Notes: generated from the letters alone by a model not told the origin. 64,000 nucleotides of DNA from Crassaminicella profunda (GCF_019884785.1 NZ_CP082326.1:4395355-4459354), one strand, 5' to 3'; shown: positions 1 to 9,613, counted from the first letter of the stretch. Program-made: numbers and translations.

Positions 1-1955
1 TGATGGTAATATTGTTATTGCCTAGTGTGGCTGCAGTTATAGGCTATATGTTAGGAAAGAAAAGTGAAAGAAACAGGGATTTGTTTAATGTGATTGTAAC
101 GGGGATAGAATTATTGATTGTCATCCTTCTGTACAAAGAGGTTATGAGAGAACCTATTGAACTTGTGATATCAGATATTATGGGTACAGGTCTATATCTA
201 AAATTAGATGGTTTTCGATATATATTTGTATTTATTAGTGCGTTCATATGGTTTTTGACTACCATATATTCTACCCAATATTTAATAAGATATAAAAATA
301 GAAACCGATACTATGCATTTTTTATGCTTACTTTGGCTAGTACGGTAGGAATTTTTTTATCTGAAAATATATTAAATCTATTTACTTTTTTTGAGATTAT
401 GTCTTTTACTTCCTATGCATTAATCATTCATGACCAGGATGAATATGCTTTAGATGCGGGGAAAATATATATTGGTATGGCTATTGCTGGTGGAATGGTG
501 CTATTAATGGGATTATTCTTATTGTATGAGTACACAGGGGTTTTGAATATTAGTCAATTAGGAGAGTCTATAAAAGTTTTAGGTAGTATGAAATATCTTA
601 TAAGCTTTTTGATTATTGTTGGATTTGGAGTAAAGGCTAGTATTGTACCCCTTCATGTATGGGTTCCAAAGGTTTATCCAGCAGCCCCTACTCCTGCTAG
701 TGCAGTGCTTTCAGGAGTGCTTTTAAAGACTGGATTGTTTGGCATTATGATCACAACAGAAATTTTAATGCAAGGAGATTTTATGGTTTCTAGTGTTATC
801 TTTGGATTAGGTCTTGCCAATATGTTTTTAGGAGGGCTGTTAGCACTATTCCAAAGAAATATTAAGAGGGTATTGGCATACAGCGGAATGAGCCAGGCAG
901 GATATATTCTAGTAGGAATTGGCCTTTGTGGTATATTGAAATCTCATAAGGCTATCGCTGTTTATGGAACCCTTTATCACATGATCAATCATGCTGTATT
1001 TAAAGTACTGCTTTTTATGGGGACAGGGATTATTTATATGGTTTTGCATGAGGTAAGTATTAATAAAATCAGGGGTTTTGGAAAACATAAAAAGATACTT
1101 AAGGGTGTTTTTTTCATAGGCCTTTGTGCCATTATAGGAATGCCAGGATTCAATGGATTTATAAGTAAAACTCTTTTACATGAAGCTTTATATGAAGCTT
1201 ATAACTTATATCCTAATACTTGGATGAATTTAGCAAAAATGATCTTTACCATAAGTAGTAGTTTCACAATAGCTTATATGCTGAAAATTTTTGTTACTGT
1301 ATTTATGGAGAAAGATGAAAAATATAAAGGACAATTGAAAGATCATATAAAAAAAAGAGCATTACTACCTATGGTGATTTTGAGTATAGCTATTTTGTAT
1401 ATAGGAATGAAGCCAGAAAGTATTCTTGTAGTACTTAACGGAACTGTAGAAAATTTTGGAATAACCCAAGGGTTAGAGGTTCATTTTTATACGGCTAGCA
1501 ATATAAAAAGTTCATTTTTAACAATTTTTATAGGAATAGGTATCTATATAGGATTTGTTAGAGGATATTTAAGAAGGGTGGATGGAAAGGAAATACTCTA
1601 TGTAAATCCATCTCTTCGTTGGTTCAACCTTGAAAGAAATGTATATGCACCAGTTCTTAAGGGTACTTTTTTATCTACCTCTGTAGTTTTTCATGTACTA
1701 GATAGGGCCGTGGTAAGTAGTGTTCACTATATAGGAGATGCTCTTAAGGGGTTTAGTGGAATGAAGATTAAGGGTAGTTCCTATAGGGAGTTTAGTACGA
1801 AAAAAGGTGAAGATTGTGTTATAAAGGAGAAAAGAGAGTTATATAGTTTAAAAGAGGTGATAGCAAAACTATCTAGAAATATGAATAGTTTAATGTATTC
1901 TGTATTTGTGGTTGCGGCAATTCTTGCAGTAATGCTAGTACTATTAGTTTTTTAA
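1..1955 (+). CDS. NuoL/MrpD-like proton-conducting membrane subunit, 5' end cut by window
   Basis: This is a polytopic membrane protein of the complex I/Mrp antiporter family (NuoL/M/N, MrpA/D), which moves protons or Na+ coupled to a redox or antiport module. The visible frame begins at the ATG at base 3. Alignment with the next gene places that Met about 8 residues into the protein, so the true start probably lies upstream of the window. Family hallmarks are visible: the Glu in FFEIMSF, the Lys in GVKASIVPLHVW, the Lys in SGVLLKTG, and the His/Lys in NHAVFKVLLFM. After the core there is a roughly 150-residue tail ending in one last hydrophobic helix. The following gene is a close paralogue. 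The partner subunits are not in the window, so the exact complex is unknown. Confidence 0.85.
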   Translation, partial: MVILLLPSVAAVIGYMLGKKSERNRDLFNVIVTGIELLIVILLYKEVMREPIELVISDIMGTGLYLKLDGFRYIFVFISAFIWFLTTIYSTQYLIRYKNRNRYYAFFMLTLASTVGIFLSENILNLFTFFEIMSFTSYALIIHDQDEYALDAGKIYIGMAIAGGMVLLMGLFLLYEYTGVLNISQLGESIKVLGSMKYLISFLIIVGFGVKASIVPLHVWVPKVYPAAPTPASAVLSGVLLKTGLFGIMITTEILMQGDFMVSSVIFGLGLANMFLGGLLALFQRNIKRVLAYSGMSQAGYILVGIGLCGILKSHKAIAVYGTLYHMINHAVFKVLLFMGTGIIYMVLHEVSINKIRGFGKHKKILKGVFFIGLCAIIGMPGFNGFISKTLLHEALYEAYNLYPNTWMNLAKMIFTISSSFTIAYMLKIFVTVFMEKDEKYKGQLKDHIKKRALLPMVILSIAILYIGMKPESILVVLNGTVENFGITQGLEVHFYTASNIKSSFLTIFIGIGIYIGFVRGYLRRVDGKEILYVNPSLRWFNLERNVYAPVLKGTFLSTSVVFHVLDRAVVSSVHYIGDALKGFSGMKIKGSSYREFSTKKGEDCVIKEKRELYSLKEVIAKLSRNMNSLMYSVFVVAAILAVMLVLLVF

Positions 1956-1977
1956 ATATTTATAAAGAGGGTGATCT

Positions 1978-3963
1978 TTGTTGATGGATCAAATAGCATT
2001 GCTCATGATTTTAATCCTTCCGGCAATAAGTGGGGCCATTGGATGGATACTAGGTAGAAAAAAAGAGAGGTATCGAGATGTTCTGAATATAATGATGACA
2101 GGGATAGAATTTTTATTTGTGCTTCTTCTTTACCCTAAGATTTTAAAGGGTTCTATTACCTTTTTTATACCAGATATTATGGGAATTGGACTTTATTTAA
2201 AATTAGATGGTTTTAGATATATTTTCATCTTTATTACTACCTTTGTGTGGTTCTTAACCACTATGTATTCTACCCAATACCTTATAAGGTATAAAAATAG
2301 AAATAGATATTATGCTTTCTTTATGTTTACTTTAGCGAGTACAGTGGGAATCTTTTTATCTGAAAATATTTTAAATTTATTTACGTTTTTTGAAATCATG
2401 TCTTTTACATCTTATGCTCTTATTATTCACGATGAAGATCAATATGCTCATGATGCAGGAAAATCTTATTTAGGAATGGCTATTGCTGCTGGAATGGTCT
2501 TACTCATGGGATTGTTTCTATTGTATGATTATACAGCTACTTTAAATATAAGTGAGTTAGCTGAAAAGGTAAGGGCGATAGGAAATATTAAATATTTAAT
2601 CAGTGGATTAATCATTATAGGTTTTGGTACAAAAGCTAGTATGTTTCCTTTTCATGTATGGTTGCCAAAGGCTCATCCTGCAGCACCTACTCCTGCTAGT
2701 GCTGTTCTTTCAGGGATACTCATAAAAACAGGAATTTTTGGTATTATTGTAACGGTATGGATTATGATGGAAGGGGATAAGTTCCTTTCTATTGCAATAT
2801 TAATTCTTGGTTTTATCAACATGTTTGTAGGTGGATTTTTTGCATTGTTTCAAAGAAATATTAAAAGGATTCTTGCATATAGTAGCATGAGTCAGGCTGG
2901 ATATATATTAGTTGGAATAGGTCTTGTAGGATTATTAAAAGACCATAAAATTATAGGGATCTATGGAACTCTTTATCATATATTCAATCATGCTATATTT
3001 AAAGTGTTGTTGTTTATGGGAGCAGGGATCATTTATATGATTTTACATGAACTCAGTATCAATGTCATTAGAGGTTTTGGAAAACATAAAATTTTATTAA
3101 AGAGTGTGTTTTTCGTTGGACTTTTAGCTATTATCGGCATGCCAGGATTCAATGGATTTATCAGTAAAACCCTTTTGCATCATGCTTTAGGAGAGGCCCA
3201 TAAAATGTATCATAGTATGTGGTGGACTTTAGGGGAGATTGTATTTACCTTAAGTAGTGGCTTTACAGTAGCTTATCTTCTCAAAATCTTTATTGCTGTT
3301 TTTATGGAGAAAAATGAAAAATATAAGGGACAATATAAGGAGCATGTTCGAAAAAGAGCATTATTTCCTATGGCTATTTTAGGAATCGTTGTGATTTTCA
3401 TAGGACTTAGGCCAAAACTTTTATGGCCATTAATAGAAAGTGCTGCCAAAACTTTTAATATTAATGGACATATAGAACCTCATTTTTATACTTATGAAAA
3501 CGTACAATCTTCAATTATTACTATTTTAATAGGCGTATTCGTTTATTTAGGTTTTATTCAAATGTATCTTAGAAAGCATGATGGGGATAAGTTCTTTTAT
3601 ATCAATCCTTCTTTAGGATGGTTCAATCTTGAAAGAGATTTTTATCATCCAATGCTTCGAATACTTTTTACATCTACATCAGCAATTTTTCATTTTTTAG
3701 ATAGAATTGTAGTGAATATGGTATATTTGGGAAGGGCAGGAATAAAAGCTTTAAGTGGTATCCAGATTAGAAGAGAAAAATATAGAAAACCAGGAACAAA
3801 AAATGCTGTGGATGTAAAGCATTTTATAAAGGATATTCATTTTGAATTCCATAGTTTATCGGATGTAATGGGAAGAGCATATAATAATGCAAACAGCTTG
3901 ATGTATAGTTTGTTCATGGTAGCTGTTATTCTAGCAATTGTTTTAGTTATTCTTGTTTTTTAG
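1978..3963 (+). CDS. NuoL/MrpD-like proton-conducting membrane subunit, tandem paralogue
   Basis: This 661-residue polytopic membrane protein is a close paralogue of the preceding gene over its full length. Conserved antiporter-type residues are Glu139 (FFEIM), Lys219 (GTKASMFPFHVW), Lys250 (GILIKTG) and the His/Lys pair in NHAIFKVLLFM. The C-terminal tail holds the motif WFNLERDFYHP, which resembles the region leading to the lateral helix in NuoL, and ends in a hydrophobic anchor. It follows the first copy by 22 bp behind a GAGGGTG ribosome site, so the two are co-transcribed. Two such subunits in a row imply two ion channels in one complex, as in Mrp antiporters and complex I-like hydrogenases. 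Which complex is involved cannot be told from this window. Confidence 0.88.
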   Translation: MLMDQIALLMILILPAISGAIGWILGRKKERYRDVLNIMMTGIEFLFVLLLYPKILKGSITFFIPDIMGIGLYLKLDGFRYIFIFITTFVWFLTTMYSTQYLIRYKNRNRYYAFFMFTLASTVGIFLSENILNLFTFFEIMSFTSYALIIHDEDQYAHDAGKSYLGMAIAAGMVLLMGLFLLYDYTATLNISELAEKVRAIGNIKYLISGLIIIGFGTKASMFPFHVWLPKAHPAAPTPASAVLSGILIKTGIFGIIVTVWIMMEGDKFLSIAILILGFINMFVGGFFALFQRNIKRILAYSSMSQAGYILVGIGLVGLLKDHKIIGIYGTLYHIFNHAIFKVLLFMGAGIIYMILHELSINVIRGFGKHKILLKSVFFVGLLAIIGMPGFNGFISKTLLHHALGEAHKMYHSMWWTLGEIVFTLSSGFTVAYLLKIFIAVFMEKNEKYKGQYKEHVRKRALFPMAILGIVVIFIGLRPKLLWPLIESAAKTFNINGHIEPHFYTYENVQSSIITILIGVFVYLGFIQMYLRKHDGDKFFYINPSLGWFNLERDFYHPMLRILFTSTSAIFHFLDRIVVNMVYLGRAGIKALSGIQIRREKYRKPGTKNAVDVKHFIKDIHFEFHSLSDVMGRAYNNANSLMYSLFMVAVILAIVLVILVF

Positions 3964-3973
3964 TAAATAAAAA

Positions 3974-4009
3974 AAGTCCAATAGGGAAAAATCCTTATTG
4001 GACTTCTTT
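3974..4009. terminator. Bidirectional terminator between convergent genes
   Basis: A stem of about 13 bp (AAGTCCAATAGGG paired with CCTTATTGGACTT) with a 6-nt loop is flanked by A-runs on the left and T-rich sequence on the right. It sits between the end of the NuoL-like pair and the end of hpdA, so it can serve both strands. Confidence 0.8.
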
Positions 4010-4015
4010 GATCAA

Positions 4016-4954
4016 TTAAAAGCCAGTATCATGACCAATATAACAGGCAATATCATTATCTAGGAAAATATCTTGAATCGCATTTAATTTGTCAGGTGAA
4101 GTAGGTTTTTCGTTTCTATAAGGATATACCTTTCCTAACTGACTCCATTTTGAATCTCCTAACCTATGGAAAGGAAGAATATTGATTTCGAATAATCCAA
4201 GTTTTTTCATAAACTGAAGCGTCTCATGGATATTTTTATCTGTATCATTAAAGTTTCGAATGACAGGCATTCTTAAAACCAATCTACCTCCCCAAGAGGA
4301 GTGAGTCAAGTTTTCGATATTTTTTAAAATTAAATCATTATAAACACCTGTCTTTTCTTTATGCTTTTCTCGATTCATATGTTTTACGTCAATAAAGGCA
4401 AAATCAACTAGATCCATTACTTGAAGAAAATCATCTGGATTTGTATAGGCAGTAGTTTCTATAGCTGTATGGATATATTTTTCTTTACAAAGATGAAGCA
4501 TTTCCAGTAGAAATTCTTTTTGCAAAAATGCTTCTCCACCACTGAAGGTGACACCGCCTTTTTCTCCCCAATATTGACGATCACGAGAAAGGACTTTCAT
4601 CAAATCATTTGGGGTATACCATTTACCGCAAACCTTTAAAGCTTCATGATAGCAGACTTTCGTACAATCAAAGGTTTTGCAATTGTTACAAATATTCCAA
4701 TCGATAGACATATTTTCATCATTAAAGTGGATGGCATCATAGGGGCAAGCTGAAATGCAGCGATTACATCCTTTAGTAAATTTACATTTACTTTGTGCAA
4801 ACATAAGTTTTTCTTTATAGGTCCAACCTTCAGGATTGGCACACCATTCACATTGAAGGGGACATCCACTCAAGAAACATATGGTTCTACATCCAGGGCC
4901 ATCGTGGACAGAATAACTTTGAATATCAAAGAGCAATCCTTCTTTTTCTTTCAT
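4016..4954 (-). CDS. hpdA: 4-hydroxyphenylacetate decarboxylase activating enzyme (radical SAM)
   Basis: This 312-residue glycyl-radical-enzyme activase uses S-adenosylmethionine to place the glycyl radical on HpdB. The radical SAM cluster motif is CX3CX2C at Cys31, Cys35 and Cys38. Two further four-cysteine sets follow (Cys57/63/66/70 and Cys89/92/97/101) and match the ferredoxin-like insert with extra [4Fe-4S] clusters found in this activase class. The SAM-binding GG motif appears as TFSGGEA. An AAGGAG site lies 9 nt before the ATG. It is the last gene of the hpd operon, separated from hpdC by a transporter gene. The specific assignment rests mainly on the neighbouring hpdB and hpdC; by sequence alone it is a generic GRE activase. 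Confidence 0.88.
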   Translation of the reverse strand: MKEKEGLLFDIQSYSVHDGPGCRTICFLSGCPLQCEWCANPEGWTYKEKLMFAQSKCKFTKGCNRCISACPYDAIHFNDENMSIDWNICNNCKTFDCTKVCYHEALKVCGKWYTPNDLMKVLSRDRQYWGEKGGVTFSGGEAFLQKEFLLEMLHLCKEKYIHTAIETTAYTNPDDFLQVMDLVDFAFIDVKHMNREKHKEKTGVYNDLILKNIENLTHSSWGGRLVLRMPVIRNFNDTDKNIHETLQFMKKLGLFEINILPFHRLGDSKWSQLGKVYPYRNEKPTSPDKLNAIQDIFLDNDIACYIGHDTGF

Positions 4955-5047
4955 TTGTCTAAACTCCTTTTTATTCTTTAGGAAATTATAAAGTTAAAAA
5001 AATATAGATAACTTATGATTGAAAAATCAAATGTTCAACTACTTTGA

Positions 5048-5089
5048 GTAAGTTTCATTACAAAGGAGTGGCTTTGTAATGAAACTTAC
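5048..5089. repeat. Perfect 18-bp inverted repeat with 6-nt loop
   Basis: The sequence GTAAGTTTCATTACAAAG is followed by GAGTGG and then by its exact reverse complement. It lies between the transporter gene and hpdA on the transcribed minus strand. There is no U-run after the stem in either direction, so it does not look like an ordinary intrinsic terminator. It may be an mRNA stabiliser or processing site that sets the ratio of transporter to activase, or a protein-binding site. Confidence 0.85.
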
Positions 5090-5129
5090 GAAATGAGCAT
5101 ATGCGATTAGCATAATGCGAATTTTTTCA

Positions 5130-6389
5130 TCATTTATGTTCAGCTGATAAAGGTAAGAAGAATGCCACGACTGCAGAAATAGCAAAGGAACAAGTTGCGA
5201 AAATAATAGAGTTTTGATAATTTCCTGATAGGTCAAATAAGTATCCGCCCATGAAACTTCCTACAGCAGGGCCAATCCCCATAACGATTAAAGTGGCAGC
5301 TCCCCAAATTTTTCCTAAAGTTTTTCCACCATAAATAGAACCTGCATATCCAGCAACACCACCAGGTTCAATAGCCCAATAAACAGCAAATAAAAGGCAA
5401 GCGATGCCACTAAAGGCCATAGTAGATTTTGTGCTGAGCAAAAAGATACAAGCGATGACACCCATTATAGGAGCAAAAATTAATACGGTTTTTCTTCCCT
5501 TTGCTTCTGAAATAGATTTGGTTACAATATGGTCTGCGATTTTTCCCATAAGGGGCATGGTGAAAATTCCAGCAACACCAATAATGACATATAAATTTGT
5601 AGCCGTATCTAATGATAATTTAATATCTCGGGTCCAATACATAACAACTTGTGTCCAAATTAAAAATTCAGCTACCATACTCGTTAAGAAAGCTACGATT
5701 GCGCCCCAAATAGCAGGTTTGCTGAAAGCTTCTCTTAAGGTCCAAACATATTCATCTTTTTTAGAAGAGTTGCCTGTTTTTACAAGCCCAAAAGGTTCAA
5801 GACCATAATCTTGTGGATTTTTCTTTGCTACCATAGCTGCAATGACAAGAGCGATAAAAACAACAACAGCTAAACCCTTCATAGCTAGACGCCAATCCAT
5901 GGTCAAAAGTACTTTTTTTACACCAAGGCTTAAAATAACTTGTGCAACAGGAGCACCCATAAAGGCAAATCCCCACATAGTAGCGTAGGATTTTCCAACA
6001 TACCATTTACGAACAGAAACCGTTGAAGAAACCCAAAGCATACCAGTACCAATACCAGCAAAAATCACGTATGGAATCAAATAGGATAAATAAGTTTGTG
6101 CATTGCTGGTGATATAAAAACCAAGGGCTGCACAAACGGAACCGATGGCATAAGCTGGTTTTGTTCCCCATTTATCAATAATCATACCACTAAAAAAAGC
6201 AGTAATGGCATAAACGGTCATCATCAAAGAATATCCTAATGATAACTGGGAAACACTCCATCCTAAGCCCTTTGACATAGGACCTAAAAGGACAGAGAAG
6301 GTGGATCTATAACCAAAAAGACAAAAAACAGCAAGCCAGGAAGCAAGAACGACCATATGACCTAAATGTTTTGCTTTTCTTTCATCCAT
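5130..6389 (-). CDS. MFS transporter, oxalate/formate antiporter-like
   Basis: This 419-residue major facilitator protein has about 12 membrane segments. The family's loop 2-3 signature is seen as SGMIIDKWGTKPAY, and the overall look is that of the OFA (oxalate:formate antiporter) group. The start is ATG at 6389, 7 nt after GAGGAGG; an in-frame TTG further upstream sits directly against this ribosome site and is unlikely. It is embedded between hpdC and hpdA on the same strand, so it probably carries the decarboxylase substrate or product (4-hydroxyphenylacetate in, or exchange with p-cresol or another acid). That substrate assignment is inference from position only. Confidence 0.85.
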   Translation of the reverse strand: MDERKAKHLGHMVVLASWLAVFCLFGYRSTFSVLLGPMSKGLGWSVSQLSLGYSLMMTVYAITAFFSGMIIDKWGTKPAYAIGSVCAALGFYITSNAQTYLSYLIPYVIFAGIGTGMLWVSSTVSVRKWYVGKSYATMWGFAFMGAPVAQVILSLGVKKVLLTMDWRLAMKGLAVVVFIALVIAAMVAKKNPQDYGLEPFGLVKTGNSSKKDEYVWTLREAFSKPAIWGAIVAFLTSMVAEFLIWTQVVMYWTRDIKLSLDTATNLYVIIGVAGIFTMPLMGKIADHIVTKSISEAKGRKTVLIFAPIMGVIACIFLLSTKSTMAFSGIACLLFAVYWAIEPGGVAGYAGSIYGGKTLGKIWGAATLIVMGIGPAVGSFMGGYLFDLSGNYQNSIIFATCSFAISAVVAFFLPLSAEHK

Positions 6390-6414
6390 TTTCAAACCTC
6401 CTCATTTTATAAAT

Positions 6415-6447
6415 AAGAAGAGCGCAAAATACAAAGGCGCTCTTCTT
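6415..6447. terminator. Hairpin between hpdC and the MFS gene, possible attenuator
   Basis: A perfect 11-bp stem (AAGAAGAGCGC / GCGCTCTTCTT) with an 11-nt loop lies in the 71-bp gap between hpdC and the transporter gene. The minus-strand tail is only moderately U-rich (ATTTATAA), so it would give partial termination or protect the hpdBC message 3' end rather than stop transcription fully. Confidence 0.6.
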
Positions 6448-6460
6448 TTGCTCTTACAAA

Positions 6461-6727
6461 TTATTTTTCTTTATAACCTTGGCAAGTTACAGCGCAAAGT
6501 TCACCATATGTCCATGACTCTTTTTCAAGTCCCGTACAAGTACCAATATTTTCACTATTAGGATTTGCAAAATGAGCACAATTCTTACATTTTTTTAGTG
6601 CAGTAAATTTTGGACAAGTATCTGTATCTGTAAAAATGATATTATTGGTTAATCTACAAATGCCTTTCGCAACATCAATTGATGCGAAATTTAAGCAATC
6701 ATTATGTTTTTGATTTGTTTTATCCAT
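6461..6727 (-). CDS. hpdC: 4-hydroxyphenylacetate decarboxylase small subunit
   Basis: This 88-residue iron-sulfur subunit is required with HpdB for decarboxylation of 4-hydroxyphenylacetate to p-cresol. The family's two-cluster ligand pattern is present: His8, Cys11, Cys24 and Cys38, then Cys47, Cys50, Cys64 and Cys82. The spacing is essentially that of known clostridial small subunits, where the first cluster uses a His ligand. The start was set at the ATG at 6727, preceded by GGGGTG inside the end of hpdB; a longer frame reading from 6760 has no such support and would give an atypically long N terminus. The gap to the hpdB stop is only 4 nt, so the two are translationally coupled. Confidence 0.93.
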   Translation of the reverse strand: MDKTNQKHNDCLNFASIDVAKGICRLTNNIIFTDTDTCPKFTALKKCKNCAHFANPNSENIGTCTGLEKESWTYGELCAVTCQGYKEK

Positions 6728-6731
6728 TATT

Positions 6732-9449
6732 TTACACCCCTTCGTATTCAGTTCTTGCAACTACTTCATCTTGTATTGGTTTGCCGATTTCACACCAGTA
6801 TTGTGTAAAGCCTGCAACCCGAACCATTAAATCTCTATAATTTTCAGGTTTTTCTTGAGCTGCTCGAAGTACTTTAGAGTCAACGATATTGTATTGAATA
6901 TGAAATCCTCCTTTTCTCATATAAGCTCTAGTTAAATCTAATAGCTTTTTAGACCCTTCCATGCCTTTTATTGCACTTGGGTGGATTTTTAAGTTCATTT
7001 GAGAGTTTTGAGATTGAGTATGATCCCAAACAGTAGCAGAGTTAAACAAGGCATAAGGTCCATTTTTATCTGTTCCAGGATAAGCAGACATAGAACCATC
7101 TGCATAAGTGGTACCAGCTAGACGACCATCAGCAGAAGCAAGGGTTGCGCGACCTTGTGCTCCATGGGTTGATACAGAAATTTGACAAGCATATAAAGGT
7201 TTTGCATAAAGGGATTCATGGTTTCTACACATACTGCAGAACCAAGCCTCGTATTCTTTTAAGATAGTATCTGCATATAGATTGTCATTACCGTATTTTG
7301 GAGCTGTCAAGCAATCTCCATAAAGATCGTCATAAGGATCGTTAGCTTCTGCTTTTTCTTGATCTGCTAAAGAATAGCTTCCTATTTCATCAGCAGCTTT
7401 AAAACCAAAGTTATGAAGAAGTGCTTCCTTCATGGTATCGATGCTATATTTTTTATCATCATAAACGAGTTTTTTAATAGCTGCTAAGGAGTTTACCATA
7501 TTTGCAGTACCGCAGCTTTCTACATTAAAGGTTCCGTTGTAACGATATCCTAAGTGACCGATATGTTGGCCTTTGTCTAAGCAATCTGGTTTTAACATAG
7601 AACTAAATATGGACATATTATGTCTTCTCCAGATATCGTGTTGAATATTATTAGTTGTGGTTAAGCAGTCAACAGTCATGTCATAATAATCTTTGAAAGT
7701 ATCCCACAATTCTTCATAAGTTTCAAGCTTTTTATTGTGAGGTGGATATACTTGAATATTTGTTCTATGATCTTTCCCGTTTGTAAGAACTAATTCAAGT
7801 ACCTTTGGATTTGCGATAAAGTGTACACCTACACTAGTTGGCTGACCAGCACCCCCTGGGATTTCATAAGTTTTTCCATTAAGGGTTAAAGTTTTCCAAC
7901 AGGCAGGAGAAGTTTCAAGACATCCTCCAATAGCGAAGGAGCGAGCTTCTTCTACAGTCATTCCTTCAGGACCATATTGTTGCAATAAGAATTCAATACC
8001 ACCTCGGTTGTTCATCCAAGCTGGATATCCTGTACCTGTTTTATCACATTCAATACATTTTAATAAGAATTCTTCTGGCAATTTCTCATCATAAAGAACA
8101 GATAGTGTTGGTTGTGGTGTTGAACAAGTAATACCTGCTTCTACAATAAGCATTTCTAAAGGGTTCGTAGCAGACTGATTATCTCTTGTTAAACCACCAA
8201 TGCTTAAGTTATTAAAGGTATTTCCAGAAAGAACACCACCTACTACTCCAGTAGATGCAAAGCAGTCAATACAGGTCATTTTGATTCTGTGAAGTTCTAA
8301 AAGTTCAAGAACTTCTTTTTCGGTAATACGATTATTTTCTATATCTTGCTCAAACCATGGATAAAGAATTTGTCCAAGTCTTCCAGGGGATAATCCTGAA
8401 ATAGCATCTTCATTTAAGCAAGTAATATGTACAATATAAGCAAGTTGAAGAGCTTCTCTAAAGTTGCGAGGTTGTTTATGTGCAATCCATTCTAAAGAAG
8501 ATGCTATTTCCTCATACTCTTGTTTTTGAACAGGGTCTATCGTTACAGAGAAAAGTCTCTTTGCTTCTTTTACATAATTTAGAATCCAAGTTTGTACCCC
8601 TTCTAGTACAATTCTTACAGCTTCATAGAAATACAAACGATCCATGCCAGTAAGGCCATCTCCGTTGGCTCTTCCTGCAACCTTATTTTTACAATCTTTA
8701 GCCATTTCTATAAGGGCATCAAAACCATATTGTAGTGGATAATAATAGTTAATGATTTCACGGCCCTGTGGTAAAGTGAATCCAGAATCAAACATACAAA
8801 TAAGGGTTCTCATAATGTTTTCTTTCATCTGATATTCTGGAACCATTTGTTCATACTTATGTCCTAAGTCATCTATACTTCTTCCAACCCATTCTTTAGC
8901 CAATTTCACTAGAACAGGAATTTCTTCTTTGCGCATTCCAAACTTACCAGCGATGGAGACCACATTGCCAAAGCTTTCAGTAACATTTCCACCGCCTGTA
9001 CCAAATTTACTCAATTCGCCAGAACTAGCACTTCCTCTATCAAGTGCTTCTTTGTAAAGTTCGTCCTCTTTTGCTACGAAAAATCCTTCAGATAACCATG
9101 GCATAGGGAAGGAGCCTCTATAATAGCTTGCCTTTTGCATGACGAGCTTTTCACCAGGGAAGATTACAGGCGTTAGATGAGAAAAAGCACATTTTAGTGC
9201 TTCTGCACGTCTTACAACTGCCACTTCTCCTTCTAATTCATCCCATTTACGAGTATACCAATAAGGAAATTCTGTATTAGCAGAAGATAATGTGTCATAA
9301 TAAATATCCCTTAATTTTTTTGCTCTTTCTGTAGGCTCTTTTTGTACTTCTCTATCAATCATTTTTTCTGGTGCATTCCCACCAGCTTGGAAATTGATGG
9401 GTAATCCTTTTGCAGCTAAAATATCTGCTAATTTTTTCTTAGTTCCCAT
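6732..9449 (-). CDS. hpdB: 4-hydroxyphenylacetate decarboxylase glycyl radical subunit
   Basis: This 905-residue glycyl radical enzyme decarboxylates 4-hydroxyphenylacetate, an end product of tyrosine fermentation, to p-cresol. The active-site signature GGCLET carries the thiyl Cys (about residue 510) and the Glu two residues later that marks arylacetate decarboxylases. The C-terminal radical-Gly motif is RVAGFTQYW, followed by the usual short tail. The length matches known HpdB (about 900 residues). The start is the ATG at 9449, 5 nt after a G-rich ribosome site; a TTG one codon upstream is possible. The small subunit next to it separates this enzyme from indoleacetate decarboxylase, which lacks one. 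Substrate specificity is inferred from family and context. Confidence 0.93.
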   Translation of the reverse strand: MGTKKKLADILAAKGLPINFQAGGNAPEKMIDREVQKEPTERAKKLRDIYYDTLSSANTEFPYWYTRKWDELEGEVAVVRRAEALKCAFSHLTPVIFPGEKLVMQKASYYRGSFPMPWLSEGFFVAKEDELYKEALDRGSASSGELSKFGTGGGNVTESFGNVVSIAGKFGMRKEEIPVLVKLAKEWVGRSIDDLGHKYEQMVPEYQMKENIMRTLICMFDSGFTLPQGREIINYYYPLQYGFDALIEMAKDCKNKVAGRANGDGLTGMDRLYFYEAVRIVLEGVQTWILNYVKEAKRLFSVTIDPVQKQEYEEIASSLEWIAHKQPRNFREALQLAYIVHITCLNEDAISGLSPGRLGQILYPWFEQDIENNRITEKEVLELLELHRIKMTCIDCFASTGVVGGVLSGNTFNNLSIGGLTRDNQSATNPLEMLIVEAGITCSTPQPTLSVLYDEKLPEEFLLKCIECDKTGTGYPAWMNNRGGIEFLLQQYGPEGMTVEEARSFAIGGCLETSPACWKTLTLNGKTYEIPGGAGQPTSVGVHFIANPKVLELVLTNGKDHRTNIQVYPPHNKKLETYEELWDTFKDYYDMTVDCLTTTNNIQHDIWRRHNMSIFSSMLKPDCLDKGQHIGHLGYRYNGTFNVESCGTANMVNSLAAIKKLVYDDKKYSIDTMKEALLHNFGFKAADEIGSYSLADQEKAEANDPYDDLYGDCLTAPKYGNDNLYADTILKEYEAWFCSMCRNHESLYAKPLYACQISVSTHGAQGRATLASADGRLAGTTYADGSMSAYPGTDKNGPYALFNSATVWDHTQSQNSQMNLKIHPSAIKGMEGSKKLLDLTRAYMRKGGFHIQYNIVDSKVLRAAQEKPENYRDLMVRVAGFTQYWCEIGKPIQDEVVARTEYEGV

Positions 9450-9523
9450 CAAAACCCCCCCTTTTTTTAGTTGGATTTTTTTAAATTAATCATATAGTTA
9501 TAACAGGTTGACTAAAATTCATG

Positions 9524-9542
9524 TACAATAATGTTTATTGTA
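9524..9542. promoter_or_regulatory. Palindromic operator-like site upstream of hpdB
   Basis: TACAATAA-TGT-TTATTGTA is a perfect 8-bp inverted repeat around a 3-bp centre, and it is flanked on both sides by TTCATG. On the minus strand TTGTAC lies 17 bp before TGTTAT, a plausible sigma-A promoter for hpdB whose -35 would overlap this site. It may therefore be a repressor or activator site for the hpd operon. No binding protein can be named. Confidence 0.45.
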
Positions 9543-9613
9543 TTCATGAAAGAAATATGACAAATTCATATAGAAATAGTTTTTTTTGAATTTATTGTAA
9601 ACTAAAAGAACTA

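Noticed and set aside
6732-9449. Indoleacetate decarboxylase or choline/pyruvate formate-lyase-type identity for the glycyl radical enzyme
   Set aside because: The GGCLET site and an adjacent two-cluster small subunit point to 4-hydroxyphenylacetate decarboxylase.
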